A stretch of DNA of 64,000 bases from NCBI RefSeq assembly GCF_030811555.1, contig NZ_JAUSQZ010000001.1, positions 5,391,241 through 5,455,240 on the forward strand, in the 5' to 3' direction. Each line of letters begins with the position of its first letter. The stretch's first letter is position 1. The position numbers and the translations under genes are program-made. The notes beneath the pieces are model-generated. The model was not told where the DNA came from. It searched no databases and saw only the letters and a list, made by a program, of their open reading frames with translations. Shown here piece by piece: positions 8,620-16,906 of the stretch. This DNA is from Kineosporia succinea. Lineage in GTDB: Bacteria; Actinomycetota; Actinomycetes; Actinomycetales; Kineosporiaceae.

Positions 8620-9213
8620 TCAGAAATGCTGTCCAGTCTCGCGTTCCAGCAGGCCGGCGACGAGGTCGCGGGCGTGCTCGGCCGGGAGCGCGGCGTTGTG
8701 CCCGGCGAGGTGCAGGCCGACCGCGTCCTCCAGCGCCACGACGGTCTCGGCGACGGTGCGGGCCGGGGCCCGGAGCGTGAAGACGCCCGACGCCTCGCCG
8801 CGGGAGAGCACCCGTTCGTAGAGTGAGACCTCCTGCTCCCACAGCGAGGTCATGAGCGCGGCGTGCGGCCGGTTGCGGGCGGCGTGCAGGTGCATCTCGT
8901 AGATCACCGGGGAGATCTCGTCGTGCCCGGGCACGCCCCGCCGGGCCAGCTCGCGCAGCTGGGCGACCGGGTCGTCGAGGGTCTCGATCGCGGCCCGGCG
9001 GGCGGTGTAGAAGCGCTGCACGACGTGGGCGTGCACGTCGAGCAGCAGGTCGTCGAGGCGAGGGTAGTAGTAGCTGACCAGGGCCGGTGACAGGCCGGCC
9101 TCGGCCGCGACGTCGCGGATCTTCAGGCCGGCGGCGCCGTGCGCGGTGATGGCGCGCATCGCCGCCCGCACCAGGTCGTGACGGCGCTCTCGCTGATCCT
9201 TGGGCCGGGCCAT
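8620..9213 (-). CDS. TetR family transcriptional regulator
   Basis: A 197-residue TetR repressor. The HTH spans residues ~12-50 (IRDVAAEAGLSPALVSYYYP), followed by an all-helical ligand-binding domain. It ends six bases from the stop of the LysR gene (convergent) and is divergent from the copper amine oxidase gene. I take the start at MARPKDQRER; codons upstream (ATG at 9237-9235 and a TTG) would place a perfect palindrome inside the gene, whereas with the chosen start that palindrome sits 10-27 bases upstream, as expected for an autoregulated repressor. GGAG lies only two bases from the start codon, which is tight. Confidence 0.88.
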   Translation of the reverse strand: MARPKDQRERRHDLVRAAMRAITAHGAAGLKIRDVAAEAGLSPALVSYYYPRLDDLLLDVHAHVVQRFYTARRAAIETLDDPVAQLRELARRGVPGHDEISPVIYEMHLHAARNRPHAALMTSLWEQEVSLYERVLSRGEASGVFTLRAPARTVAETVVALEDAVGLHLAGHNAALPAEHARDLVAGLLERETGQHF

Positions 9214-9223
9214 CTCTCCATTA

Positions 9224-9240
9224 TTGATGGTCTGCATCAA
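9224..9240. promoter_or_regulatory. Perfect palindromic operator, TetR/amine oxidase divergent region
   Basis: TTGATG-GTCTG-CATCAA: six-base perfect arms around a five-base spacer, directly upstream of the TetR start. The size and symmetry fit a TetR dimer site. It would block transcription of the repressor gene itself and, together with the second element nearby, the amine oxidase gene. Confidence 0.6.
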
Positions 9241-9317
9241 AGAATCATCAACCGACGGCCTTGTCCTCCCGCACGGGGGCGGGTTCTACTGTTCGGCATC
9301 GCCCCGATTCTTTGATG
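9235..9317. promoter_or_regulatory. Widely spaced 12-bp inverted repeat flanking the amine oxidase promoter
   Basis: CATCAAAGAATC at 9235-9246 is repeated as its exact reverse complement GATTCTTTGATG at 9306-9317, with 59 bases between. The left copy shares CATCAA with the palindrome at 9224-9240. The two copies bracket the stretch where the amine oxidase promoter should lie, suggesting cooperative binding or looping by the TetR protein. Confidence 0.55.
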
Positions 9318-9358
9318 CCAACAACAAAGAACTTCACGACGACGAACGAGGTCCGCCC

Positions 9359-11314
9359 GTGCCCAGCCCGACCGAGACGGCCACCCATCCGCTCGACCGC
9401 CTCACCGCGTCCGAAATCATCCTGAACCGGGCTGTTCTCGACGAGGCTGGGCTGATCGGCCCGCACACGCGCTTCCCGCTGGTGCTGCCCGACGAGCCGG
9501 CCAAGGCCGAGGTGCTGGCCTGGACCCCGGGAACCACCTGGGACCGGCGTGTGCGCAGCACCCTGCTCGACCGGGTCAGCGGCGCGGTCACCGAGGTCGT
9601 GGTCTCGCTGACCAGCCGCTCGGTGGTCACCAGCCGCCGGGTCGACGTGGTCACCGAGGGGCAGCCGCCGATCATGGGCGAGGAGTTCGACCTGGTCGAG
9701 AGCATCCTCTGGAAGCACGAGGGCTGGTGTGCGGCGATGGCCCGGCGCGGCCTGGACGAGCCCACCCGCATCCGGATCTCGGCCCTGAGCGCGGGGGACT
9801 TCGGCATCGAGGGGGAGCGGGGGCGGCGACTCGTGCGCTGCCTGTCGTTCCTGCAGCTCGACGACGCCGACAATGTCTGGGCCCACCCGGTCGACGGGAT
9901 CGTGGCCTACGTCGACCTGATCACCGCCGAGGTGGTCGACCTGATCGATGACGGTCTCTTCGAACTACCGCGTGAGCGAGCCGATTTCGAGATGCCCGGA
10001 CTGTCGGAGCGGGACACCCAGAAGGCCCTGCGGATCATCCAGCCCGACGGGCCGAGCTTCACCGTGGACGGCGATCTGGTGCGCTGGGAGAACTGGGAGT
10101 TCCGGGTCGGTTTCGACCAGGTCGAGGGGCTCACGTTGCACCAGATCGGGTTCCGTGACCGCGACCAGGGCGGGCGCGTGCGGCCGATCGTGTACCGGGC
10201 GTCGGTGGCCGAGATGGTCGTGCCCTACGGTGATCCGTCGCCGGTGCGGTTCTGGCAGAACTACTTCGACGCGGGTGAGTACTCGCTGGGCCGGGAGGCG
10301 AACTCGCTCACGCTGGGCTGCGACTGCCTGGGCGAGATCCACTATTTCGACGCGGTGCTGGCCGACGACCACGGCCGGCCGCGGCCGATGGGCAACGCGA
10401 TCTGCATGCACGAAGAGGACGACGGCCTGCTCTGGAAGCACACCGATCCGTACAACCGCACCTCCTCGACGCGTCGTCAGCGCCGCCTGGTGATCTCGTT
10501 CTTCATCACGGTGGGCAACTACGACTACGGTTTCTACTGGTACCTGTACCTCGACGGCACGATCGAGCTCGAGTGCAAGGCCACCGGCGTGGTTTTCGCG
10601 TCCTCCTACCCGGGGGAGGGGTATCCGTGGGCCAGTCAGATCGCGCCCGGGGTCGGCGCTCCGTATCACCAGCACCTGTTCTCGGCGCGTCTCGACCTGA
10701 TGGTGGACGGGGTGGGCAACGCCGTCGACGAGGTGGACGCGGTGCGCGTCCCCGTCTCGGGCGAGAACCCCCACGGCAACGCGTTCACGCGACGGGCCAC
10801 CCGCCTGCGGCGGGAGTCGGAGGCGGCCCGGCTGGCCGACGGGTCGGTGGGACGCGTCTGGCACCTGGTGAATCCGTCGGTGCTCAACCGGGTGGGCCAG
10901 CCGGTCGGGTACACGCTGCATCCCGAGGGCGGGCCGACGCTGCTGGCCGACCCGTCGTCGTCGATCGCGCGCCGGGCCGCCTTCACCACGAAACACCTGT
11001 GGGTGACGGCCCAGTCGGACGCCGAGCGCTACCCCTCGGGTCAGTACGTGAACCAGAACCCGGGCAACACCGGCATCGACACCTGGACCCGGGCCGACCG
11101 CGACGTCGACGGCACGGACATCGTGGTCTGGCACACCTTCGGGCTCACACACTTCCCGCGGCCGGAGGACTGGCCGATCATGCCCGTCGACCAGACCGGT
11201 TTCGTGCTCAAGCCGTCGGGATTCTTCGACCGCAACCCGGCCCTGGACGCGCCCCGTCCCCAGGCCACGGCCTGCCACACGGGGGCGCCGGGCGCCTGCT
11301 CCTGCGAGCACTGA
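9359..11314 (+). CDS. Copper-containing primary amine oxidase (topaquinone enzyme)
   Basis: A 651-residue copper amine oxidase, close to the usual ~640-650. Landmarks: the catalytic-base Asp at ~304 in YFDAGEYSLG; the topaquinone precursor Tyr388 in TVGNYDYGF; copper ligands His437 and His439 in APYHQHLF and a third His near 600 in FGLTHFPRPEDWP. The enzyme oxidises a primary amine such as tyramine, phenethylamine or histamine to the aldehyde with release of NH3 and H2O2. The GTG start follows GAGGT at good spacing; an in-frame extension upstream crosses the operator region and is rejected. The C-terminus is Cys-rich (CHTGAPGACSCEH). The divergent TetR gene and operators suggest amine induction; the aldehyde dehydrogenase nearby would take the product. 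Confidence 0.95.
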   Translation: MPSPTETATHPLDRLTASEIILNRAVLDEAGLIGPHTRFPLVLPDEPAKAEVLAWTPGTTWDRRVRSTLLDRVSGAVTEVVVSLTSRSVVTSRRVDVVTEGQPPIMGEEFDLVESILWKHEGWCAAMARRGLDEPTRIRISALSAGDFGIEGERGRRLVRCLSFLQLDDADNVWAHPVDGIVAYVDLITAEVVDLIDDGLFELPRERADFEMPGLSERDTQKALRIIQPDGPSFTVDGDLVRWENWEFRVGFDQVEGLTLHQIGFRDRDQGGRVRPIVYRASVAEMVVPYGDPSPVRFWQNYFDAGEYSLGREANSLTLGCDCLGEIHYFDAVLADDHGRPRPMGNAICMHEEDDGLLWKHTDPYNRTSSTRRQRRLVISFFITVGNYDYGFYWYLYLDGTIELECKATGVVFASSYPGEGYPWASQIAPGVGAPYHQHLFSARLDLMVDGVGNAVDEVDAVRVPVSGENPHGNAFTRRATRLRRESEAARLADGSVGRVWHLVNPSVLNRVGQPVGYTLHPEGGPTLLADPSSSIARRAAFTTKHLWVTAQSDAERYPSGQYVNQNPGNTGIDTWTRADRDVDGTDIVVWHTFGLTHFPRPEDWPIMPVDQTGFVLKPSGFFDRNPALDAPRPQATACHTGAPGACSCEH

Positions 11315-12165
11315 CCGGAACGCTGTGCGGTCTGGCCGGCTGTGTGGTCTGGCCGGCTGTGCGGCTTGGCCGGCCACCTCGGCACCACCGAACCGCCACC
11401 TTGGCGCCACCGACCGGCCTGGTCAGATGCGCCGCGACCTGACTTGGCCCTACCTGCCGCGGCCCTGACCTTGACCGCGAACCTGACCTTGACCGCGAAC
11501 CTGACCTTGACCGCGAACCTGACCCTGACCGCGAACCTGACCCTGATCCTGGTCGCGGCCCTGGCCCTGGTCGCAGCCCGTGGCCGTGACTCTGCCCCTG
11601 GCCCCTGGCCCCTGGCCCTGGCCGTGACCCTGCCCCTGGCCGTGACCCTGGCCCCTGGCCCCTGGCCCCTGGCCCCTGGCCCCTGGCCCCTGGCCCCTGG
11701 CCGTGGCCCTGGCCCGCACGGCCCGGCCCGGCCCGACGTGTGAACAATCCGGTTCCCGGCACCCCCGACTGCCCGTACCCGTCGGGCCATCCCAGCCGAA
11801 CGAGAACCGCGCTGCTTTCGATAATCGATAATCGAAAGCAGCGCGGTTCTACTCACCCCACCCTCGGTAGCCCCCACCGGCACCGTTCCGTCCATGAACG
11901 GAACCCCGTCCGCCACTGCCCTGTCCGTGCCAGGTCGTGGCCGAAGTGCGTCTGACCAGGTCGAGCCGGGCCGGATCGGAGCAGGTCAGATCGGAGCAGG
12001 TCAGGTCGAGCCAGGTCAGGTCGAGCCAGGTCAGGTCGAGCCAGGTCAGGTCGAGCCAGGTCAGGTCGAGCCAGGTCGGAGCAGCTCAGGTCGGGTTGGG
12101 CCAGGTCTGGTCGGGCCAGGTCGGGCCAGGTCTGGTCGGGTCTGGTCGGGTCAGGTCGGGCCGTC
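11315..12165. repeat. Minisatellite-rich intergenic region between convergent genes
   Basis: Eight hundred and fifty bases without a credible gene. In order: a short GTCTGGCCGGCTGTG-type repeat (~11328-11375); four 18-bp units CTGACC(T/C)TGACCGCGAAC at 11465-11536; degenerate CCCCTGG heptamers to ~11712; the 48-bp palindrome at 11803-11850; five perfect 15-bp units GTCAGGTCGAGCCAG at 12000-12074; and decaying GGTCGGG/GGTCTG units to 12165. The long open frames here are products of the repeats. It separates the 3' ends of the amine oxidase and aldehyde dehydrogenase genes. Confidence 0.8.
11803..11850. terminator. 48-bp near-perfect palindrome, likely bidirectional terminator
   Basis: AGAACCGCGCTGCTTTCGAT is followed by AATCGATA and then the exact reverse complement of the first arm. 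Even the centre is symmetric apart from one A/A pair. It lies between the converging amine oxidase and aldehyde dehydrogenase genes, so a very stable hairpin would form in either transcript. There is no T-run on either side, so a Rho-independent terminator of the non-canonical actinobacterial type, or a protein-binding palindrome, are both possible. Confidence 0.6.
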
Positions 12166-13647
12166 TCAGTACCGGATCCAGGTGGTCTTGAGGCCCGTGT
12201 ACTCGTCGAGGGCGTGAAGTGACAGGTCGCGGCCGAAGCCGGACTGGTTGAAACCGCCGAACGGGGTGGTGACGTCGAGGGCGTCGACGCAGTTGACCGA
12301 GACCGTGCCCACGCGCAGCCGGGAGGCGACGCGGTGGGCCCGCGAGAGGCTGTCGGTCCAGACCGAGGCGGCCAGGCCGTAGGGCGTGTCCCCGGCCAGC
12401 GCCAGGGCCTCCTCCTCGGTGCCGAACGGGAAGACGGCCAGGACCGGCCCGAAGACCTCCTCCACCGCGATGCGCGAGGTGGGGTCGACGCCCGTGAACA
12501 CGGTTGGCTCGACGAAGGTGTCGCGGGGGCCGGAAACCTTTCCTCCGTGGCGTAGCTCGGCGGTGCGGGTGCCGTCGGCGATCAGGTCGAGGACCTTGGC
12601 CGCGTGCCGGTCGCTGACCAGCGGGCCCATGCCGGTGGCGGGGTCGAGCGGGTCACCGGGCTGCTTCGCCGCGGCCCGTTCGATCACGAGTCGCACCAGT
12701 TCGTCGGCGATCTCGCGCTGCACGAGCAGGCGGGAGTTGGCTGAGCAGACCTCCCCGCTGTTGCTGAAGATGCCCGCGACCACGCCGTCGGCGGCGGCCT
12801 CGAGGTCGGCGGTGTCGGCGAAGACCAGGTTCGGGCTCTTGCCGCCGCACTCCAGTTGCAGCCTGCGCAGCCGGGTCCGGGCGCTGTAGCCGAGGAAGAG
12901 CTTGCCGACCTCGGTGGAGCCGGTGAAGGCGATCGCGTCCACGTCCGGGTGCAGACCGAGGGCCTGCCCGGCCTCGTGCCCGTTTCCGGGGACGACATTG
13001 AGGACGCCGGCGGGCAGGCCCGCCTGAAGGGCCAGTTCGCCGAGACGCAGGGCGGTGGAGGGGGATTCCTCGGCCGGTTTGAGCACGACGCTGTTGCCGG
13101 CGGCCAGGGCCGGGGCGATCTTCCAGATCGCGGTCTCCAGCGGGAAGTTCCACGGGATCACCGCACCGACGACGCCGACCGGCTCGCGGGAGACCACGGC
13201 CAGGTTGCCGCCGGCGGTCGGGGCGACCTCGCCGTAGACCTTGTCGACCGCCTCGGCGTACCAGGCCAGGATCGCGGCGCTGCCCGGGATGTCGATCGTG
13301 GTGGTGCCGGAGATCAGCTTGCCGGTGTCGAGCGACTCGAGCAGGGCCAGTTCCCGGGCGTTCTCGAGGATCAGCTCGCTCAGGCGCAGCAGCACCCGCT
13401 TGCGCGCGGCGGGCGACTGCAGGCGCCACACGCCGCGGTCGAACGACGCGCGGGCGGCGCGCACGGCCCGGTCGACGTCGTCCGGGGTGCAGGCGGCGAC
13501 CCGGGCGAGCACCCGGCCGGTGGCCGGGTCGGTGTTGTCGAGGGTGCGTCCGCCGGTGGCCTCGACGAGCTCGCCGCCGATGACGGCCCGGACCGGGTGG
13601 GTGAGGCTCTCGGCCTGGGCGTGCCAGCTCGCGGCGGACTCGGTCAT
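12166..13647 (-). CDS. Aldehyde dehydrogenase, PuuC/gamma-aminobutyraldehyde type
   Basis: A 493-residue NAD(P)-dependent aldehyde dehydrogenase. Seen: the cofactor loop WNFPLETAIWKIAPALAAGN (~residue 157-177), FTGSTEVGK, the general-base Glu in LQLECGGKSPN, and the catalytic Cys in NSGEVCSANSRLLV. The stretch SLDTGKLISGTTTIDIPGSA with WYAEAVDKVYGEV resembles PuuC-type enzymes. It would oxidise the aldehyde made by the nearby copper amine oxidase to the acid in the cytoplasm. The ATG is chosen by GGGAG at proper spacing. Convergent with the amine oxidase, so the two are not one operon despite the likely shared pathway. Confidence 0.93.
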   Translation of the reverse strand: MTESAASWHAQAESLTHPVRAVIGGELVEATGGRTLDNTDPATGRVLARVAACTPDDVDRAVRAARASFDRGVWRLQSPAARKRVLLRLSELILENARELALLESLDTGKLISGTTTIDIPGSAAILAWYAEAVDKVYGEVAPTAGGNLAVVSREPVGVVGAVIPWNFPLETAIWKIAPALAAGNSVVLKPAEESPSTALRLGELALQAGLPAGVLNVVPGNGHEAGQALGLHPDVDAIAFTGSTEVGKLFLGYSARTRLRRLQLECGGKSPNLVFADTADLEAAADGVVAGIFSNSGEVCSANSRLLVQREIADELVRLVIERAAAKQPGDPLDPATGMGPLVSDRHAAKVLDLIADGTRTAELRHGGKVSGPRDTFVEPTVFTGVDPTSRIAVEEVFGPVLAVFPFGTEEEALALAGDTPYGLAASVWTDSLSRAHRVASRLRVGTVSVNCVDALDVTTPFGGFNQSGFGRDLSLHALDEYTGLKTTWIRY

Positions 13648-13930
13648 GACGGGATCTCCCAACGAAACGGTGCGGGCGTCGAGCCTAGGCAGCGAGAACC
13701 GCTCTCTCAAGCAGGGATTGCCGGGGGAAGGGCATCGGCGGGGCAGATGCCGGGAAACGCCGTCGAAACATGCGGCGTGACCGAGGTCGCTTCATCGCGG
13801 AAAGTGATGCGCCGGAGCGGTAAAACAGTCTTGGGTGGTGGGGCCGGACGTGACCATCCTGGTGGTGGCGAACAGCACGGTGGAGAACAGCGTGGTGCCG
13901 AACGGCACGGACGACAGGAGTACCTCTCAG

Positions 13931-15463
13931 ATGAGCGTGGTGGAGAGCGGGCAGACCCCGCCGGTGACCGATTTCGACGTACTGGTCGTCGGGGGTGGCA
14001 CGGCCGGGTCGGTGATCGCGGCCCGGCTCTGCGCCGATCCCGGCCGCCGCGTGGGGGTGCTGGAGTGGGGCCCGAGCGACGTGGACGAGCCCCGCGCCCT
14101 GCAGATCGCCCGCTGGCCCGAGATGCTCGAGGGGGAGTACGACCTCGACTACCGCTCGGTGCCGCAGGAACGGGGCAACTCGAACATCCGGCAGGCCCGG
14201 GCCACCATCCTGGGCGGCTGCTCGAGCGTCAACACGATGATCGCGTGGAAACCCCTGGCCTCCGACCTGCGCGAGTGGGTCGCGGCCGGTGCGCGGGGCT
14301 GGGAGCCGTCGGTGATCCTGCCGTACTGGGACCGGCTGGCCGCGCCGATCACGCCGGTCGCGCCCGAGCACCGCAACCCTCTCGTCGAACTGGGTGTGCG
14401 GTCGGCGGTCTCGGCGCTCGGGGTGCCGCGCCGCGAGACCTGGAACGACCTGCCCGGTGACCTGGTGGAGGGGGCCGGGTTCTTCGAGATCGGCTACGAC
14501 CCGGCCACCGGGGTGCGTTCCTCGGCCTCGGTCTCGTACCTGCACCCGGTGCTGGGACGCGAGAACCTGCACGTGCTGCTGCGCCGGCGGGCGCTGCGGC
14601 TCGAGTTCGAGGGGACGCGTGCCAAGGCCGTGGTCTGTGAGGGCGGCGAGCGTTTCACGGCCCGCGAGATCGTGCTCAGCTGCGGCGCGATCGACACCCC
14701 GCGCCTGCTCCTGCTCTCCGGCGTCGGCCCGGCGGGGGTGCTGAAGGAGGCCGGCGTGGACCTGGTGCTCGACCGGCCCGGGGTGGGGGAGAACCTGCAG
14801 GACCACGCCGAGGGCCTGACCGTCTTCGAGATCGACTGTGACGTGCCCGACGTCCGGGCCACCGACTGGGACGCCGGGGTGCTCGCCCGCGTCGACGAGA
14901 ACGCCGACCGGCCGGACGTTCTCATGCACCTGCCGGTCACGACCGTGGGCGGGCAGGCCGAGGCCCAGGGCGCCGTGCTGCCGCCGCGCAACCTGTCGAT
15001 GGCCTCGAACGTGGCGAAACCCCGCAGCCGCGGCCGGGTCTGGATCGACTCGGGTGACCCGACGCGTCCCCCGTTGATCGACTACCGCTACTTCACCGAC
15101 CCGGACGGGCACGACGAGCGCATGCTGGTGGCCGGGATCCGCCTGGCCCGGCGCATCGCCGCGGCCGAGCCACTGGCCCGGCACATCGTGCGGGAGGTGT
15201 TCCCCGGGCCGGACGCGCAGACCGACGAGGAGATCTCGCGGATCGAGCGGGCCGCGCACCAGACCGTCTACCACGTCAGCGGCACCTGCCGGATGGGCCG
15301 TCCCGACGACCCGGACGCGGTGGTCGACCCGGAGCTGCGCGTGATCGGCCTCGAAGGGCTGAGAATCGCCGACGCGTCGGTGTTCCCGACCGTCACCGCC
15401 GTGAACCCGGTGGGCACCGTGCTGGTGCTCGCCGAGCGGGCCGCCGACCTGATCGTCGGGTAG
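13931..15463 (+). CDS. GMC family FAD-dependent oxidoreductase (choline dehydrogenase-like)
   Basis: A 510-residue glucose-methanol-choline oxidoreductase. FAD-binding VVGGGTAGSVIAARL is near residue 18; GMC signature 1 region ATILGGCSSVNTMIAWKP near 92; signature 2 SCGAIDTPRLLLLSGVGP near 250; the C-terminal catalytic pair is His in YHVSGTCRMG and Asn in AVNPVGT. It oxidises an alcohol to an aldehyde. The usual start with AGGAG upstream is ATG at 13931; an upstream in-frame ATG adds a low-complexity tail. It lies divergent from the aldehyde dehydrogenase and upstream of an ABC importer in the same direction. An alcohol or amino-alcohol substrate is likely but not determinable. Confidence 0.9.
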   Translation: MSVVESGQTPPVTDFDVLVVGGGTAGSVIAARLCADPGRRVGVLEWGPSDVDEPRALQIARWPEMLEGEYDLDYRSVPQERGNSNIRQARATILGGCSSVNTMIAWKPLASDLREWVAAGARGWEPSVILPYWDRLAAPITPVAPEHRNPLVELGVRSAVSALGVPRRETWNDLPGDLVEGAGFFEIGYDPATGVRSSASVSYLHPVLGRENLHVLLRRRALRLEFEGTRAKAVVCEGGERFTAREIVLSCGAIDTPRLLLLSGVGPAGVLKEAGVDLVLDRPGVGENLQDHAEGLTVFEIDCDVPDVRATDWDAGVLARVDENADRPDVLMHLPVTTVGGQAEAQGAVLPPRNLSMASNVAKPRSRGRVWIDSGDPTRPPLIDYRYFTDPDGHDERMLVAGIRLARRIAAAEPLARHIVREVFPGPDAQTDEEISRIERAAHQTVYHVSGTCRMGRPDDPDAVVDPELRVIGLEGLRIADASVFPTVTAVNPVGTVLVLAERAADLIVG

Positions 15464-15481
15464 TTCGTCCCCCGCGCGCGG

Positions 15482-15506
15482 TCCCCGTCCTCGAGCCGGA
15501 CGGGGA
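15482..15506 (+). terminator. Stem-loop terminator after GMC oxidoreductase
   Basis: TCCCCGTCC and GGACGGGGA form a nine-pair stem with a seven-base loop, 18 bases after the stop codon and followed by GATCGACGCGTTTT. A typical intrinsic terminator separating this gene from the ABC transporter operon. Confidence 0.65.
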
Positions 15507-15894
15507 TCGACGCGTTTTGGCGGCCCGGACGCGCCACGACATCTAAAATTCAGATACGGCCACGCGGCAAACTCGCCGAAACGTATGTGCAACATTCGAA
15601 CCGGCGGCCGGGCACCCCGGGCGACCCGCGCGTCCATCATCGGTGGCCCTTTTCGCCCGGGCCGGACGGCTCTCGTGGAGCCGGACGTTTGCGCGGGTCG
15701 GGCCGGGGTGACCGGGCTCACCGGAGCTCAACCCGGCCGCCAGGTTTCGAGCGTGTTTCGCAAGCGTTGCTGATGCTTTTCATCAACGGAACTGATGAAG
15801 CGGCTCGTCCGAAGCTATTTGATCGGTGAGCCCCAGGTCTTCGATGCTTGAGGCCGAGGTGCTCCCCGCACCCCCGCCCCGGAAGGACCCCCCG
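15507..15894 (+). promoter_or_regulatory. Upstream region of the NMT1-type ABC operon with an inverted repeat
   Basis: No gene is visible in these 388 bases. At 15779-15799 TTCATCA and TGATGAA flank a seven-base spacer, an operator-like palindrome about 100 bases before the first gene. The hexamer CATCAA/TTGATG core also occurs in the TetR operators at 9.2 kb, although there the half-sites are in the opposite order. I looked for a TPP-type aptamer because the binding protein is NMT1/THI5-like and did not see its conserved boxes. Confidence 0.4.
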
Positions 15895-16893
15895 ATGACT
15901 CTGAAGACCCGCTCCCGCCGTGCAGTCGGAGCCGTGGCCCTCGCTGTGGCCCTGTCCGTGACCACCGCCTGCTCCTCCGGCAGCTCGTCGTCCGGCGACG
16001 GCTCCGAGGCCGTCGGCATGGGCATCCAGCCCTGGCTCGGGTACGGCCCCTGGTACATCGCCCAGGACAAGGGCTATTTCGAGGACGAGGGGGTGGACGT
16101 CACCATCACCAACTTCGCGAGCGACGCGGACATGACGGCCGCTTTCGCCGCCGGCCGGATCCAGGTCGCCAACGCCGCGAGCCACTCCGCGCTGCAGTTC
16201 ATCGAGCAGGGCCTGGACGTCAGCGTGGTGCTGCTGCTGGACGCCTCCAAGACGGCGGACGCGGTGCTCACCGACGACAGCATCTCCAGCGTCGCGGACC
16301 TCAAGGGCAAGAAGATCGCGTTCGAGGAGGGCTCGGTCAGCAACCTCCTGCTCGGCTACGCGCTGCAGGAGAACGGCCTGAGCCTCGACGACATCGAGCC
16401 GGTGCCGATGGACCCGTCCGAGGCCGCCACCGCCCTGATCGGCAAGAAGGTCCCGGTCGCGGTGACCTACGAGCCCTACATCTCCGAGGCGTCCAAGGCC
16501 GGCTCGTTCAAGACGCTCTTCACCGCGGCCGAGAACGAGGGCCTGATCAGCGACGTGCTGGTGGTCGACAACGACTACCTGAAGTCGAACGCCGCCGACG
16601 TGCAGAAGATCGTGAACGCGTGGGGCCCGTCGGTGGGCTTCTACGAGTCCGACACCCAGGCCGCCCGCGAGATCATCGCCAAGGGCATCGGCAGCGACGC
16701 GGCCTCGCTCGACACCGCCTTCGACGGCGTCGAGTTCTTCTCGCTGGAGACCAACAAGACCATGCTCGGCGGTGACTACCTGAACACGGTGCTGCCCGAC
16801 GTGCAGGACATCGCCTCCCAGATCGGCCTGCTCAAGGGCGGGACCGACCTGAAGACCGCCGTCGACACCAGCCTCGTCGAAGCCGCGAAGTAA
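15895..16893 (+). CDS. ABC transporter substrate-binding lipoprotein, NMT1/SsuA/TauA family
   Basis: A 332-residue secreted lipoprotein. The signal peptide ends in LSVTTAC, with the lipobox Cys around residue 23. The mature part starts GMGIQPWLGYGPWYIAQDKG, the usual opening of nitrate/sulfonate/taurine and NMT1 binding proteins, and has an SVADLKGKKIAFEEGSVSN segment. It captures a small solute outside the membrane for the permease and ATPase encoded next. GGAAGGA lies seven bases upstream of the ATG. The solute may be a sulfonate, a pyrimidine or an amine-related compound; sequence alone does not decide. Confidence 0.9.
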   Translation: MTLKTRSRRAVGAVALAVALSVTTACSSGSSSSGDGSEAVGMGIQPWLGYGPWYIAQDKGYFEDEGVDVTITNFASDADMTAAFAAGRIQVANAASHSALQFIEQGLDVSVVLLLDASKTADAVLTDDSISSVADLKGKKIAFEEGSVSNLLLGYALQENGLSLDDIEPVPMDPSEAATALIGKKVPVAVTYEPYISEASKAGSFKTLFTAAENEGLISDVLVVDNDYLKSNAADVQKIVNAWGPSVGFYESDTQAAREIIAKGIGSDAASLDTAFDGVEFFSLETNKTMLGGDYLNTVLPDVQDIASQIGLLKGGTDLKTAVDTSLVEAAK

Positions 16894-16906
16894 GGGGCTC
16901 ACCCTC

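Noticed and set aside
11041-11916. Long minus-strand frame rich in Gly-Gln-Ala and Arg
   Set aside because: It is made by the minisatellites and the shadow of the amine oxidase; no ribosome site or domain.
11740-12217. Short frames coding Arg-Ser-Ser-Gln-Val repeats
   Set aside because: Products of the 15-bp tandem repeat, present in several phases at once.
15600-15890. TPP riboswitch before the NMT1/THI5-like binding protein
   Set aside because: The conserved aptamer boxes (CTGAGA and the GAACCTGATC-like segment) are not found.
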